Shown here: positions 19,999 through 31,740 of the stretch, piece by piece
Layout: each line of letters begins with the position of its first letter
Position numbering within the stretch: the first letter of the stretch is position 1
From: Termitomyces sp. T153
Lineage: Eukaryota > Basidiomycota > Agaricomycetes > Agaricales > Lyophyllaceae
Reading direction: 5' to 3'
Length of the DNA: 64,000 bases
Assembly (NCBI GenBank): GCA_018296165.2
Contig: JACKQL020000105.1
Coordinates: 62,001 to 126,000 of the forward strand
Notes under the pieces: model-generated
Databases searched by the model: none
The model's input: only the letters and a program-made list of their open reading frames with translations
What the model was told of the DNA's origin: nothing
Made by a program: the position numbers and the translations under genes

Positions 19999-20883
19999 AT
20001 AATACCTGTGGTACCAGTAATTCATCTTCAAACAGAATGTTGTGTCCAGTTGTGTCAGCAATTCTTCTCCATGACAAGCACATATTGAGTGTGGACAGTA
20101 GAACATTGCTGTACAGCTTTAACAATGCAAAATCCCAAACAAAGTTGCTGTCTAGCAATGTCAGAGAAGACACTATTGAGCATTAATTAACCTACATTGT
20201 GGTATGCTTTTATACATTCAGTAAGGATGTACACATAAGTCAAAATAAGAGGAGTTGATGTACTGGGAGTAAAAGAAAAGATATCACATCAAGCATTGCA
20301 AATATGGCTGTAATGAATCCTGTCTGGATAGTCCACTGGATGATCTACAGTACCTCAAAATATGATTAGCTATCTTTCTTTTAGTCATCAAAACACTGAC
20401 TCTGTTGATGATGTCATCAGTTCTAGAGAACCCTGTCTTGCATTGTGCCTATGTATTGAATGGGTGCACTGAACTCAATGCTGTATCAAGAACATGAGGA
20501 GAAGTATACTAAGTTTACTGATAATGAGATTGTGATTGTGATATCCACAATTACTGATGACAATAACCATAAGAGGGCAGGCCAGTGAAGCTTGGGCTTT
20601 CTTGTATAGTGTCTGATGTGAATAACTGTCACTGTTAGCCAGATACTGCCTCCTGGTCACTTTGTCTTGCATGTGTCAGATGATCAATAAATTACTTAAA
20701 ACCACTGAGAGATGCAAGTGCAAGAGTACCAATCACAGCAGCTAACCATGTCCACCTGCTGATAATTTTAATTTTGTAGGCAACAAATAGCTGAATGGAT
20801 GTTGAGATAACAATGGTAAGTAGAGGATCTGAGAATCCATGACTGCCAGCTCCTAGATATTCAAGTTTGTGAAGACTTACCAA
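19999..20883 (-). pseudogene. DUF6534-family membrane protein relic
   Basis: Two blocks match this mushroom-specific multi-pass membrane family. One is LLTIVISTSIQLFVAYKIKI followed by ISRWTWLAAVIGTLALASL (20692-20883), the conserved Q-L-F-x-A-x-x-I-K transmembrane core. The other is LLKLYSNVLLSTLNMCLSWR (near 20100) followed by a tail ending in TAA at 19999-20001, the family's typical C-terminal K-L-Y-S-N-x-L-L-x-x-L-N motif. The segments between are in different frames or contain stops, so the copy is broken. N-terminal exons above 20883 are not clear. Family function is unknown. Basis: motif memory, not a search. Confidence 0.65.
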
Positions 20884-21937
20884 TAGGTAAAACTGAGTGA
20901 TAAGTCAGATATATTTGTGTTTCCAAAAAATACTCACACAGTGGGAAAAGTGTTATAGCATCTGTTGTTCCTAAACATTATGGTTGAGTTGTGCTAAGAG
21001 TAAAGAAGCCAGAGCCAGCTTACCATATTTACTGACTAGTAGCTTATACATTATTACCAAATTGAAGCCAGTGTTAAGTGTCTTGGCCAAGAATAAAAAG
21101 AGGAACTTCTCCTCAATTAAGTATAAGTCTTCCAAAAGCAACCCTTTTTATCCTACAAATAAATGCATCTGTAGAGAGTCCCTAGGTGACCCTCAGCAAT
21201 GGTTGGAAATGGAAGAGGACAAGAATGCACTTTTTATATGCTTGATAATGAATGAGTGCCTATTGTAACTGTCAATAAAATTAGATTTGTGGGACTTGGA
21301 TGCCTACTTGAACTAACAGGACCTGATCAGCTATAAGGAAGCACTTTGAATGAAAGACATCTGCATACTTACTCCATAGAGAATGGCATTCATAAAAGCT
21401 CTTGGTCAAGCCATTTACAATGTACACACATTGATCAAGGAAGAGTATTCACCAACAAGCATGGGACCAAAACTACAAAGTGAATTTCATTAGATGTACC
21501 CAGGTCAATGTTGAGGATAGTATCACAAAAGCTGAACAGTGGGCATTTTTCATTAATCAGAGGGAATTGTTCTGAAGTGATTCATCTCTCCTATAATAGC
21601 ATGGTGATGAAAACAATAACGTGACAGATTGAAGCTCAACCATGAATGTGGGCATTTATTGCACATGGTCTTATTGTCACATGGGCATTTGTTCTTGGTG
21701 TAAATTTGCAGACATATGTCATTCTATATTTAGGTCTTCACATGACTTTGTATATTACTGATCCATCCATCTCCATCATGATGACTGTGCCTAACTATAC
21801 AGCAGTGTGCTATGAAGGTTTATATAGAGCTAAAATACAAATAAAAGAATAGTGGGAAATATGCCCACAAAAAGTGCTAGATACATTGCAAATAAATGAG
21901 TTTATAAACTGCAAAGACAATATGATAACCTTACTTG
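20884..21937. other. CpG-poor unassigned DNA
   Basis: May include decayed 5' exons of the DUF6534 relic. A plus-strand open frame at 21646-21852 is hydrophobic but I cannot assign it. No repeat boundary is visible. Confidence 0.35.
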
Positions 21938-23496
21938 TAGGTTTAAGGAGTTGCCAAAAGGGGTAGAAGCAACAATGTAGCAACAAGGAACACAATGTTT
22001 CCATGCAAGAATCTGGGGGCATGGGCTGAGAGGTGTATTTCCAGCTGAGGCTCTAACTGGAAGTAGGTTTTGTATATTTGCAAGGGAGATTATTGTTTTG
22101 AGCATAGTATCAAGAACAGTAGCAGATGTATTTGATTCTATGGGGGGAGCAAAGCAATTAGCACTAAGCAATAGAAGCATACAGGTCATTTGTTGCTTGT
22201 TTACAAATCCTCTTCTGACTCTACAGGTGCAACTTCCAACTCTTTGGCAACCTCAGTGGGGAAAGCATCTGTGGGCACATTGAGAGAGAGGGCTTCTGTT
22301 GTATCCTAGACTTTCAGTAGTTGGACAAGCAGCTCTTCTTGCTCTGTGGATAAGTAGCACACTTCCAGTCCTTGAGGAAAGTAATAGGCAAGTGGCTAGC
22401 CTTTCTACATTGTCAACATAACAGAGGAGTAGCACATTGGTGTTAGAAGGCATTAACATCCATGGGGACTCTTTGGGATATGGAGCATATAGAGGCTCAT
22501 AGAGGAACATAGAACAGAGCAACATGAGATGGAGCAGAAAAGCTTGCACCTGCTTGTGGGGGGACTAGAGCATGCATGAAAGGGGAGACTCAGGAGGCAA
22601 GCCTGCTATGAGTAAAGAAAGCATGCAGGGTGGTAGTGGGGTGCTTTGTCTATTGCAACTCACACTGCAGCTGCATCAGCTGCTACTGCTTATATGCCAT
22701 CTTGTACTAGGTGTTAACATGCTCATTGTCTGGGCACTCCTCAGCCATACTATCAATATAATCTATATAAGAGGAGTGGAGTCTATTGTGAAAGGTTAGG
22801 CAAAGCTACAGACCATCTGGATATTCAGCCTGCTCAACTAAAGCATAGAAAGAGTAGATGAACTTTGTCTAGTGATTGCTTTTCTTAACTGTACTGGTTT
22901 TGGTCTCAAAAAGAAAGAGTTGCAGTTTTGGCAAGTTCAAGGAGAAATAACTCAGCTCAGAACTCCTTCTCAAACTCCATCTAGCCAGAGAGACTCTTGA
23001 CTTCTCCAGGGCATTAGAGGATGCACAATGCATAGGTCAACACTTTGCCTGCCTTCATATAGGAGAGAACTCAAGTAATTTTCAAGGTATCAGAGGTGAA
23101 AGCTTCACCACTCAACTGAATAATGTTCTACAACTTCAGGCAATTTTCAGGGCATTAGAGGCAAAAGCTTCACTGCTCAACTAAATATAAGTGATGCAGA
23201 ATTGGAGCAAAGGTTCCCCAACCTTACAGTCTCCAGCAAATACATCAAGGAGTGCTAAGCAAGAAAGTTTACAGTAGGAGGCTGAAAACTCTAAGCTAGC
23301 TGCTAGGAGTCCTGTAAGAGCAACCTCTGGAGGCTGTGGCTCAATTACACAACTGGCAGAGGGAAATCTAAAGGTTTATTAATAGTAGTGGCACAGCAGA
23401 AACTAACTATATATTTGGCAGAGAGAAATTCAAAGAGAATAAGTCTGAGAATTCCAATTGCCAGGACTGTAAATTTACAGAAATGAAGCATAAGAC
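21938..23496 (-). mobile_element. Truncated Gypsy 2 copy (leader and gag only)
   Basis: This segment is homologous to 29690-30958, the leader and gag of the neighbouring Gypsy 2. Shared landmarks include GTTGGGGAA, TTGCCTCTRATGCYCTGAAAATT, GGACAAGCAG and GCACTAAGCAA. It abuts the LTR at 23497-23765 with the same internal junction (AGAC|TGTGGG) as the LTR at 30959. That LTR therefore serves both as the 3' LTR of the complete element and the 5' LTR of this one. No pol follows below 21938. This is the expected product of recombination between LTRs, followed by deletion. Confidence 0.75.
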
Positions 23497-23765
23497 TGTG
23501 GGAAATATAATGTCAGATTTTGCACATGCATAGAGTCTGATGTCATTGTCAAAGCTGTTATCAAAGTCACATGACCTGAAAGCAGAAATCCATTGTAGAT
23601 GGCCTTGATCTCAAGCCATAGGTTCTGTAATGCTACTAAAGTAGTATTGTCAAGTAGCCCTGGATTGAAAGTACTTATGATAAAAAGATGGGAGTCTGAG
23701 AGTGAAAGGCTGGCTGAGAATAAAGGAAACAAAATGATACTCCAGACATGTGAGGTCCTCTGACA
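23497..23765 (-). repeat. LTR of Gypsy 2 (shared, left)
   Basis: 269 bp, TGTGGGAAATATAATG...CTCTGACA. Same length as and homologous to 30959-31227, with mostly transition differences. Confidence 0.85.
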
Positions 23766-24382
23766 TCACTCCCCTTTAGCATATGGTGCCTTAATGCATT
23801 GGGTAGAAAAAGTTACTGATTGCTTGTTCAGCTGCTGAGATGGAGTAAATGCCTTGAATTGTTCTTAGTGCACTGGAGTGCCTGTGATAGAAGTCTTGAA
23901 TCTGTGCTAGTGCATGCACATTGGCATGTAGCTCCCAAGAGATGTTCTTAATGTGATATTCCTTCTATTTCACCTTGAACTGCAACTTTCCTGGAATATT
24001 CTATTATCAAAAATCTCCTCCACCTCATACTCCTCCTTGTTGTTAAACAGGACCAGTAATGGAGGTGCTTTAGGGCAGCAGCTAGGGATCAGATCTTCTG
24101 GAGCTGAGAATAGCTTAACAACATTGAAGACTGGGTGCAGTTTACATAGGCATACTAGGAGCTTAAGTCAGTATGCTAGAGCCCTACCTTCTTTTTTATA
24201 GTGAAAGAGCCAAGGTGGCAATGTAACAGCTTGTGGAATGGCCTTGCTGTCTTCATGTCTGAGCTATCCAAGTACACATAATCTTGAGGCTTGTATATAG
24301 GGGCTGGTGTCTGCCAGCAGTCATAGTATTGTGCCATGTCATCCTGTCACCAATGCTGCCTTTGCCTCCTCCTGCACCCTCT

Positions 24383-24673
24383 TCATCCTGTCCACAAACT
24401 CATTGACTGAGTCATTTTTGAAGAGTGTGTCCAAGGTTCAAATCTTATATGGGAGTGTCTGTCAGTGTCTAGAAAGAATGGAGTCATCTGCATAGAAGAG
24501 TGAACATGGTTGTTGTACTGGAACTCTGCATCTAGTAAAAGCTCATCCCAGTCATCCTGCCTCTTATTATAAAACAAGCAGAGATACCATTCCAGTTCCT
24601 CGTTAACATGTTCTGTCTGCCCATCTGACTCAGAATGATAGGCCATAGTGGTATGAAGCTTCACTCCCAGCAA
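24383..24673 (-). pseudogene. Gypsy 2 integrase core fragment
   Basis: Encodes VKLHTTMAYHSESDGQTEHVN, the conserved integrase segment around the third catalytic residue (Q-T-E), then W-D-E-L-L-L-D-A-E-F-Q-Y-N and MQMTPFFLD. The third catalytic Glu is retained. It is surrounded by frameshifts on both sides, with zinc-finger remnants near 24960-25100 (LCLHTKPCCQAS region) in other frames. Confidence 0.85.
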
Positions 24674-25799
24674 GCAGTACAGCTGCTAGATAAACTCTGC
24701 CACAAACTAGAGGTCTTAGTTAGAGACATATCTATCTAACAGACCATGGAGCTTGAAGATGTTCTTCTAGTACAGGATAGCTGCTCTCAGAGCAGAGCAC
24801 ATTGTATGGGTAGGAATAAGTGGGCCCATTTACCATAGAGGTCCACCACTACTATTACAGCATTGTACTCATAAGCATCAGGAAGTTCAACAATGAAATC
24901 CACTGATGCAACAGTCTAGCAAGCAGCTGGTATAGAGTGAGGGTGGAGCTGACTTATGGATGCCTGGCAACAAGGCTTGGTGTGGAGACAGAGATCACAG
25001 GTGCTAGTGTAAGTCCCTACATATTGGAAAATCTGAGGCCATCAGTAGTTCCAGAACACCATCTCTAGTGTCTTTCACCTTCTAGAATGCCCAGCTATAT
25101 AAGAGTCATGGTGTTGCTCCACAATGCATTGGCAGAGCACTAGAATATTGAGCATGTAGATGTGCCCTTTTAAGGTTAGAAGCTCATCCTAAAAACTCTA
25201 CTGATCTGCATGCACAGACTTAAACCCACTTGCTCATCAAGCCAGTAGAGCCTATGCAGCCTAGGCAACCACATTCTCTTATGCACCCTCTTGCTTTCCT
25301 CTTTAGATGTTCCTGAGGATGTTTACCTTATTCTCTTGAACAACAACCCTTTTTAAAGTGCAAATAGCAAAGAGCTTAGGTTTGAGGAGGACAATGTTGT
25401 TGTTATTCTCTGTTCTAGTGCTATAATCAGCCCACTTAAACAATGCATCTGGTTTGCCCATATTCTGCCCAGATTTGTGATGCAGCAAGAAGTCAAAGTT
25501 GGCCAGATACAGGGATCACCAAACTTGGTGTTGATTTAACTTCTTAGCTGTATGGAAGTACTTAAGGTTCTTGTGGTCTGTCTAAACTTCAAACTTGTGC
25601 CATGCACTCTAAAGAAAATGCCATCATTCTTCAAGAGACCAAATAATGTCAAGCATCTCCTTGTCATGGATCTTGTGGTTACATTTTACTGCATTAAAGC
25701 TTTTGGAGTAGAAAGCTACTGGATGTTACTTGTCATCCTCTCTTGACTGCTGAGAGAGAACTGCTCCTGTGTAGCAAAGTTAGAGCTATCAGCTTCAAC

Positions 25800-27150
25800 A
25801 TGGAAGGGAGAGTTATCATCTGGAAATATAAAGATGGGCTTTAAGGTAATGGCTTGCTTGAGAGTGCTAAAGGCAGCTTGCTGTAAGGACTCTCCCCACT
25901 ATGCTATGCCTTTGACAGTAAGGTCAAAGAGGGGATATGCATGGTGGGAGAAATTCTATATAAACTTCTGGTAGAAATTGACAAACTCAAGACAAAGTCT
26001 GTACTTCCTTCTTGTTCCTTGGCTCAGGCCATTCCACTAGACCTGCCACTTTGATGGGGTCCATTTTGGCTATTACATGTAAAATGATTAAACCTAGGTA
26101 CTCTACCTTAGTCTGCTCAAATTCACACTTCTTAGGCTTCAGATAGAGCTGGTGTTGGTGGAGGCATTCCAAGGCAATGTGTGTAACTTAGTGATATTTC
26201 TCCAAGGTTTTTGTATAGATGAGGATATTGTCAGGATACATGCAAACAATATTTTTTGCAATCAGATCATGGAAAATGTTATTCATCATGGTCTGAAAGG
26301 TGGCTGGGCTACTGGTGAGATCAAAGAACATCACCAGAGGTTTAAAAAGTCCACAATTGGTTTGGGATGCTGCCTTCTACTTGTCTCCCTCTTTGATGTG
26401 CACATTGTTGTAGCTCCAACAGATATCCAACTTGGTGAAGTAGTGTGCACCTTGAAGGTTGTTGACAAGTTCAGAGATATGTGGCAAGGAATAGCAATGC
26501 TTTATCATCATTGTATTCAAGACTCAATAGTCTTAAACTAGACAAGGAGACTCATCCTTCTATTTAATGAAAAAAACTGGGGAGGCCATTGGAGACTTAG
26601 AGGGCTATATCTATCCAGAACTAAGATTCTCCTGTAGGAATGTGTCTAGCTCATCCTGCTCATGGGGCACAAGCAGATAGATCTTGCAGCTGAGAGTTAT
26701 GCATCTGGTATCAGCTCAATTGCATGATCTCACTACTTGTGCTCTGGAAATGAATCAAAGGATGCTTTGGAGAATATGTTCTCAAAATTGTGAAGGTGAT
26801 CAGGAACTGTGCTACAAAAAGGCTTGGGCTGAGAATTTGCTACAAACACCTTGGCCAGATGCTGAGAAGTGATCTGACTGGCTTAGATCTCTGCCATAGT
26901 AGGAAAGGGGCAGAGAGTTGTAGCATAAATTCTACACCTACTTCAATGTTTTTATCAGAAGATTCTGAGTCTAGAGTACCAGCAGATTCTTCTTTGCATC
27001 TATCTCTCTTCTGAGATTCACACCCAATAACTTGGACATCTTCATAGAGGGCCTCCCTATGAGAAAATGGCAGAGAGGAGGAATCCAGAATGTCAGGGTC
27101 TGCATAAGTAACATGCCCAGCATAACAGGTATGCATGGCAGCACACTTAC
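25800..27150 (-). pseudogene. Gypsy 2 reverse transcriptase region, broken
   Basis: The clearest block is 25987-26172 (ECLHQHQLYLKPKKCEFEQT, then VEYLGLII...MDPIKVAGLVEWP), the conserved end of a Gypsy RT. Just upstream the active-site strand reads IVCMYPDNILIYTKTLE, where the second Asp of the Y-x-D-D box has become Asn and Leu has become Pro. The linker between protease and RT is interrupted at 27150 by the nested LTR element and resumes at 29196. Confidence 0.8.
27146..27150. repeat. Target-site duplication of the nested LTR element (left)
   Basis: CTTAC, identical to 29196-29200. Confidence 0.88.
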
Positions 27151-27616
27151 TGTGAGGAGAATAAACACTCCACAAGTAAACCTGGCTGGAGCAAGCAAGT
27201 ACAAGCAACAAGTGAGTATCAAAGGAGCAGAACAGTGGCTAAGAGGCAGGCAAGAGGCAAGCACAGTGAGCTGAGCAAGGTGGCAACACTGGGGTTCTCA
27301 CAATCAGTTCACTGGATAGACCTGTGGAACACTGCTATTAATTGGTCAAAGAATATTCTATTCTTGTGACCAGCTTAAATACTACATCCATGGCTATGCT
27401 ATGACTAATGCTATATGTGGTAAGTGGCTCAGGTATGCTAAGCAGTAATGACTATCAATATATCAAATGGAGAAATAGAGCTCGATGATTACAAAGGGCT
27501 GACTAAACAAGACAAAAGGGGAATAGGAAGTAGATTAGGTGGCTGGTCTAGTAATATACTATAGGGCTAAGCTTGAGATAGAATTGAACTGCCCACCAAA
27601 GGGTCATCCTCTTACA
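27151..27616 (-). repeat. LTR of the non-autonomous element (left)
   Basis: 466 bp, TGTGAGGAGAATAAACACTCC to CATCCTCTTACA. Confidence 0.88.
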
Positions 27617-28089
27617 GCACTCCTCCCCTCAAGGTTTGTCAACCTGACAAACAGCTATGGCATTAAGATGCTCTTCTCCATCCTTGATATGGCTGGCTAT
27701 GACATACAATGGCTGGTTCTGCCCCTCTAGAGCAATGTCCAAAGGCATATTGTATGATCAGGGCCAATGCTTCAGGCACTAGTATAGAGAGGGTCATAGG
27801 AGAAGTCATGTCCATTGGAGAGGCTGGTGTGATCCCCCTGTGAACACTTGACATTGGTGAGCCTAGAGGAAGAGATGGGGGTTGCCAGGTAAAAGGAGTA
27901 GGGGCCATGGTAATGATAGTAGATGCTGCTGCTTGAGTGCTAGAAAAAGGCACTCCTGGCCTGGTAGAAGTTGGAGTGGATGATGCAGTGGATCCCAAAG
28001 GTGCTGGCACAGCAACTGCTGGCACAACATTGCTTGAGCATTACTTCAGCAGTACATGGACTTGCTTCTAGCTATCTGCTTTCCAATAA

Positions 28090-28647
28090 TCACAAGAGCT
28101 TCTCCAATCTGCTAATCAGAGCTCTGGATAGAGACAAACCAGTGGTCTCCTCTAGCTGAGCTAACCATGAAGGCTGCCAAGCAGGTGCTAGAGATGTTAA
28201 GAGCTTGTTTAAGGCCCTGCTCCTAGTGACCAACCATGTGCATAACAAGAGAGTTGGGAGTTCGAGTGCACACTTAAAACATGGGGTGTGGCCATTTGTA
28301 GGAGGGAGGTTCCAAGCAAAGAGGATGGCAAGAGGAGCATTAGAGGTAGGATGTACTACATATTGGGGAATATGAGAGGTGGGCATAGTAGAGGATTTCA
28401 TGGAGAACTTGGGCTTTGGCTGCCCAGGTGGAGCTAACCATTTGGCAGAGCCTGAAGAAATAGCATGGCCACCCATACTAGGCTGTGAGGCTGTTTGGAC
28501 AGAAGCAATTATGGCAACAGGTATAAATATATGACCAGACTTGAGCACTACTAGTATGCTCTTAAGCCTAGAGACAAGAGTTAGCAATCTTTCAATAGTA
28601 GATTCTGGGTTGGCAAAAGCATCAGATAGAGTCATCATAGAGTCCAT
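28090..28647 (-). pseudogene. Internal ORF of the non-autonomous LTR element
   Basis: 185 codons, MDSMMTLSDAFANPES start. Rich in Ser, Pro, Leu; a helix-forming N-terminus (TIERLLTLVSRLKSILVVL) precedes a segment with GSAKWLAPPGQPKPKF. It resembles retroelement gag-type proteins in general character only. There is no zinc knuckle or enzymatic motif. It lies 5' in the element just inside the LTR at 28732. I cannot assign a function, and it may be a remnant of an unrelated captured sequence. Confidence 0.4.
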
Positions 28648-28731
28648 AGAGGTTAGGGTGAGGCCAAGAGTAGGTGTTAGATTGGATGTTGTGAGCTAGA
28701 GGTGTAGACGACATAGGGACCAATCAAGATG

Positions 28732-29195
28732 TGTGGGGAATGAACACTCCATGGGTAAACCTGGCTGGAGCAAGCAAGCACAAGCAACAAGTGAGTGTCA
28801 AAGGAGCAGAACAGTGGCTGAGAGGCAGGCAAGGGGCAAGTGCAGTGAGCTAAGCAAGGTAGTGATGCTGGAATTCTCACAATTGGTTTACTGTATAGAC
28901 CTGGGGAATACTGCTATTGATCAGTCAAAGAATATTCTATCCTTGCAACTGGCTTAAATACTACATCTGTGGCTATGCTATAACTAATGCTATATGTGGT
29001 AAGCAGCCCAGATATGCTAAGCAGTAATGACTATCAATATGTCAAATGGAGAAATAGAGTCTGATGACTATAAAGGGCTGATTAAATAAGATAAAAGGGG
29101 AATAAGAAGTAGATCATGTGGCTGGTCTGGTAACATACCATGAAGCTAAGCCTGGGATAGGGTTGGACTACCCATTGAAGGGTTGTCTCCTTACA
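28732..29195 (-). repeat. LTR of the non-autonomous element (right)
   Basis: 464 bp, TGTGGGGAATGAACACTCC to TTGTCTCCTTACA, followed by CTTAC (29196-29200). Confidence 0.88.
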
Positions 29196-29488
29196 CTTAC
29201 AAACCTTTGCTCTATGCTTTTTATAGGCCTTTTCAGCCCAAGACATGCAATGATGAGGGCAGCAACTCATTTTTACCTCATCTTTAGTCCAGTCAATCCT
29301 AAGATTATGTTCTCATAACCAGATAAATCCCAAGATCATGTCTTGCTTCTCCAAACTTGTGACAGCAGAAGCAGCTCACTCCAAGTGGTCTTAGTAACAG
29401 AGAATCAGGTCTAGTATGGAGCAAATAGAGCCAGCTTTATTAAGTGTGCCATCAACATTGTACACAGAAATAGGATAAGAGAGTGGGT

Positions 29489-29618
29489 GAGTAGTGAGAT
29501 AGTGTTGTTGCACATAGTCTGTGTCAAGAAAGAGACCTGTTGCTCCACTGTCTGAGTAGTGAGATAGTGTTGTTGCACATAGTCTGTGTCAAGAAAGAGG
29601 CCTGTTGCTCCACTATCA
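29489..29618. repeat. 65-bp tandem duplication over the Gypsy 2 protease site
   Basis: GAGTAGTGAGATAGTGTTG begins at 29489 and again at 29554, and the two units are nearly identical through CCTGTTGCTCCACT. The unit encodes the retropepsin active-site region (DSGATGLFLDTDYVQQHYL on the minus strand). A 65-bp period shifts the frame, which by itself inactivates the gene. Confidence 0.85.
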
Positions 29619-29689
29619 GGCAGGGCAACCACACTTTTAGTCTGCTGTGTGTCTAGTGTCTCAATATCTACCTGTGGCTTCAGGGAATT

Positions 29690-30958
29690 AGTGAAAGGTG
29701 TGAAAACAACAATGTAGCAATGAGGGAGAAGGCATTCCTATACAGGGATCTAGAGGCATGGGTTAGAAGGTGTGTTTCCAGCAGAGAGTTTAGCTAGAGA
29801 GGGGGTTTGTACAGCTGAAGAGGAGCTTATTATTTCAGGTATAATATCAAGGGCAGCAACAGATATATTTAATTCTACAGACAGGAGAGCAAAATGATTA
29901 GCACTAAGCAACAAGGGCATACAGGTCATCCATTGCCTTTTTAAAAACCCTCCTCCAGCACCTCCTTCAATATGTTGGCCACCTCATCAGAGGAGGAAGC
30001 TATAAAAACATCAGGAGAGGGGGCTCCTGTTGCATCTCAAGCTAATAGGAGTTGGACAAGCAGTTCTTTTTGCTCCAATGCAGACAGGTAGTGTACTTTC
30101 AGCCCTTGAGAACAGTAATGGGCACATTAGCCAGCCTTTCTGCAGCATTGACACAACAGAGGAGTGGAGGATTGCTGTCAGGAGGGATCAACATGCATTG
30201 GAACTCCCTGGGGTAGAGAGTGCATGGGAGACAGTAGCAGAGCCTGGAAGGGGGCAATGTGAAGTGGAACTAGAAGAGTTGCATCTGCTTAAGGGGCCAC
30301 TGGAGCATGCATGGAAGGGGAGACTTGAGGGGCAATCCCACCACAAGTAAAGAAAGCATGTGGAGTAGCCATTGAGTGCTGGGTCCATCACATCTCATTG
30401 CTATAGCTCCATCAACTGTCACTGTTCATGTGCCACCTTGTACCAGGTGTTGACATGCTCATTATTTGAGCATCCCTTGGCCATGCTATCAACACAATCC
30501 ATAAGAGAGAGGTGAACTCCATTGTGGAAGGTTAGGAAAAGCTGCAGACTGTCTGGATATTCAGCCTGCTCCACTAAGGCAAGGAATGAGTCAATGTACT
30601 CACTAGTTTTGGTCACAAGGAAGAGAGCTGCAGTCTTAGCAAGGTTGAGGGAAATGAACTCAACTCAGAACTCCTTCTCAAACTCCATCCAGCTAGAGAA
30701 ACTCTTAACTCCTCCGGGGTGTCAAAAAATGCACAACACATGGTTGAGGCCTTAGCCTGTCTTTATGTAAGAGATGACACAGGCAATTTTCAGAGCATCA
30801 GAGGCAAACATTTAACTGCTCAACTGGATGTAGGTGATGCAGGATTGGAAGAAACATTCCCCAACCTTATTGTCCTCATTGAATATGCCAGAGAGTGCAG
30901 AACAAGGAAGTTTAATTGCCAGGACTGCAAATCTACATAAATGAACCATGAAGAAGAC
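29690..30958 (-). pseudogene. Gypsy 2 gag region and leader
   Basis: The minus strand, read from the LTR at 30959, gives a gag capsid-like segment: SSWMEFEKEF, then TKTSEYIDSFLALVEQAEYP and DSLQLFLTFHNGVHLSLMD, ending SNNEHVNTWYKVAHEQ. This is the pattern of the retrotransposon gag domain. Stops break it into pieces. It is homologous to 21938-23496. Confidence 0.75.
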
Positions 30959-31227
30959 TGTGGGAAATACAATGTTGGATTTTGTACATGTGCAGAGCCT
31001 AATGTCATTGTCAAAGCCATGATCAAAGTTATGTGACCTGAAAATGCAAATCCATTGTAAATGGCCTTGATCTCAAGCCACAGATCATGTGACACTACTA
31101 AAGTAACACCATCAAATAGCTTTAGATCAAAAGTACTTGTGACCATGAGATGGGAGTCAGAGAGTGAGAGGCTGGCTGAGAATAAAGGAAACAATATGAT
31201 ACTCTAAACAGGTGAGGTCCTCTGATA
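30959..31227 (-). repeat. LTR of Gypsy 2 (right, 5')
   Basis: 269 bp, TGTGGGAAATACAATG...CTCTGATA. The final CA has become TA by a transition. Confidence 0.85.
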
Positions 31228-31740
31228 GGTTTAGAAGAAGGAGTAGGAGCAAGGAGGAGGCATCCCAGAAGGGCCTGGGAGGAGAGGGACACTGCTTTAG
31301 TGGTTTGACCAATAGGTTCAGCAGTGTGAGAGGTAAGTAAAGCTTGAGTGAGTTGAATCTGTGTCTTTAGGAATAACAAACAATTCCAGGCATTGTTCTG
31401 AAGGCTCAAAGCATCAAGAGGAGATGCTGGAGGGGTTGGTTGGGTTATATGAGGAGCACAGAAAGTAGCAAAAGACTGGTGGAGAGAAACCTTTTAAACA
31501 ACCAAGCAGAAAACTCAGGCAATCAAAAAGAGAGGCCTCATACCAAATCTAGAGACTTGTCCTATTATAAGGAGCAACCTTGGGAGGCTGTGGCTCAATC
31601 ACACAACTGGCAGAGGGAGATCCAAAGTCTATTTAGCATCTACAAGAAGTTCTAGAGTTCTAGCTATTCACTTAGCAGAGGGAGATCCAAAGAGAATAAG
31701 TCTAAGGATCCCAATGCCAGTGTTTTAAAAATTTACTCTA
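31228..31740 (-). mobile_element. Third Gypsy 2-family fragment (gag start and leader)
   Basis: 31570-31730 matches the leader at 23310-23470 (GGCTGTGGCTCAATYACACA, CTGGCAGAGGGARATC, AAAGAGAATAAGTCT). A minus-strand gag N-terminus (SLQNNAWNCLLFLKTQIQLT, then QALLGCLLLAPTPSSKP) runs up to 31228. It is cut off by the LTR at 31227, so this fragment predates or was joined to the complete copy. Confidence 0.65.

Larger units (their letters stand above)
27151..29195 (-). mobile_element. Short non-autonomous LTR retroelement
   Basis: Two direct LTRs (27151-27616, 466 bp; 28732-29195, 464 bp; TGTGRGG...CTYYTTACA) flank only about 1.1 kb. The element has a perfect CTTAC duplication and lies within Gypsy 2 pol. 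The internal part has minus-strand open stretches (28090-28647 and 27663-28025), Ser/Pro/Leu-rich, with no protease, RT or integrase, so it would need another element's enzymes. Orientation is inferred from a candidate primer site next to 28732. LTR divergence (roughly a tenth of positions, mainly transitions) shows it is old. Confidence 0.85.
23497..31227 (-). mobile_element. Ty3/Gypsy element (Gypsy 2), decayed, with nested insertion
   Basis: Bounded by 269-bp direct LTRs (23497-23765 and 30959-31227), TGTGGGAAATA...CTCTGA(C/T)A. On the minus strand: gag (about 30900-29690), protease (near 29630), RT (27150-25800), RNase H and integrase (25500-24300). A short LTR element (27151-29195) is inserted between protease and RT. 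The RT active site reads MYPDNIL instead of Y-x-D-D, and stops are numerous. The flanks (AAGAC left, GGTTT right) do not match, consistent with a recombined tandem. CpG is almost absent. Confidence 0.85.

Noticed and set aside
23475..23732. Minus-strand protein-like frame repeated at 30820-31194
   Set aside because: Both copies coincide with the 269-bp LTRs; the similarity is LTR homology, not a gene.
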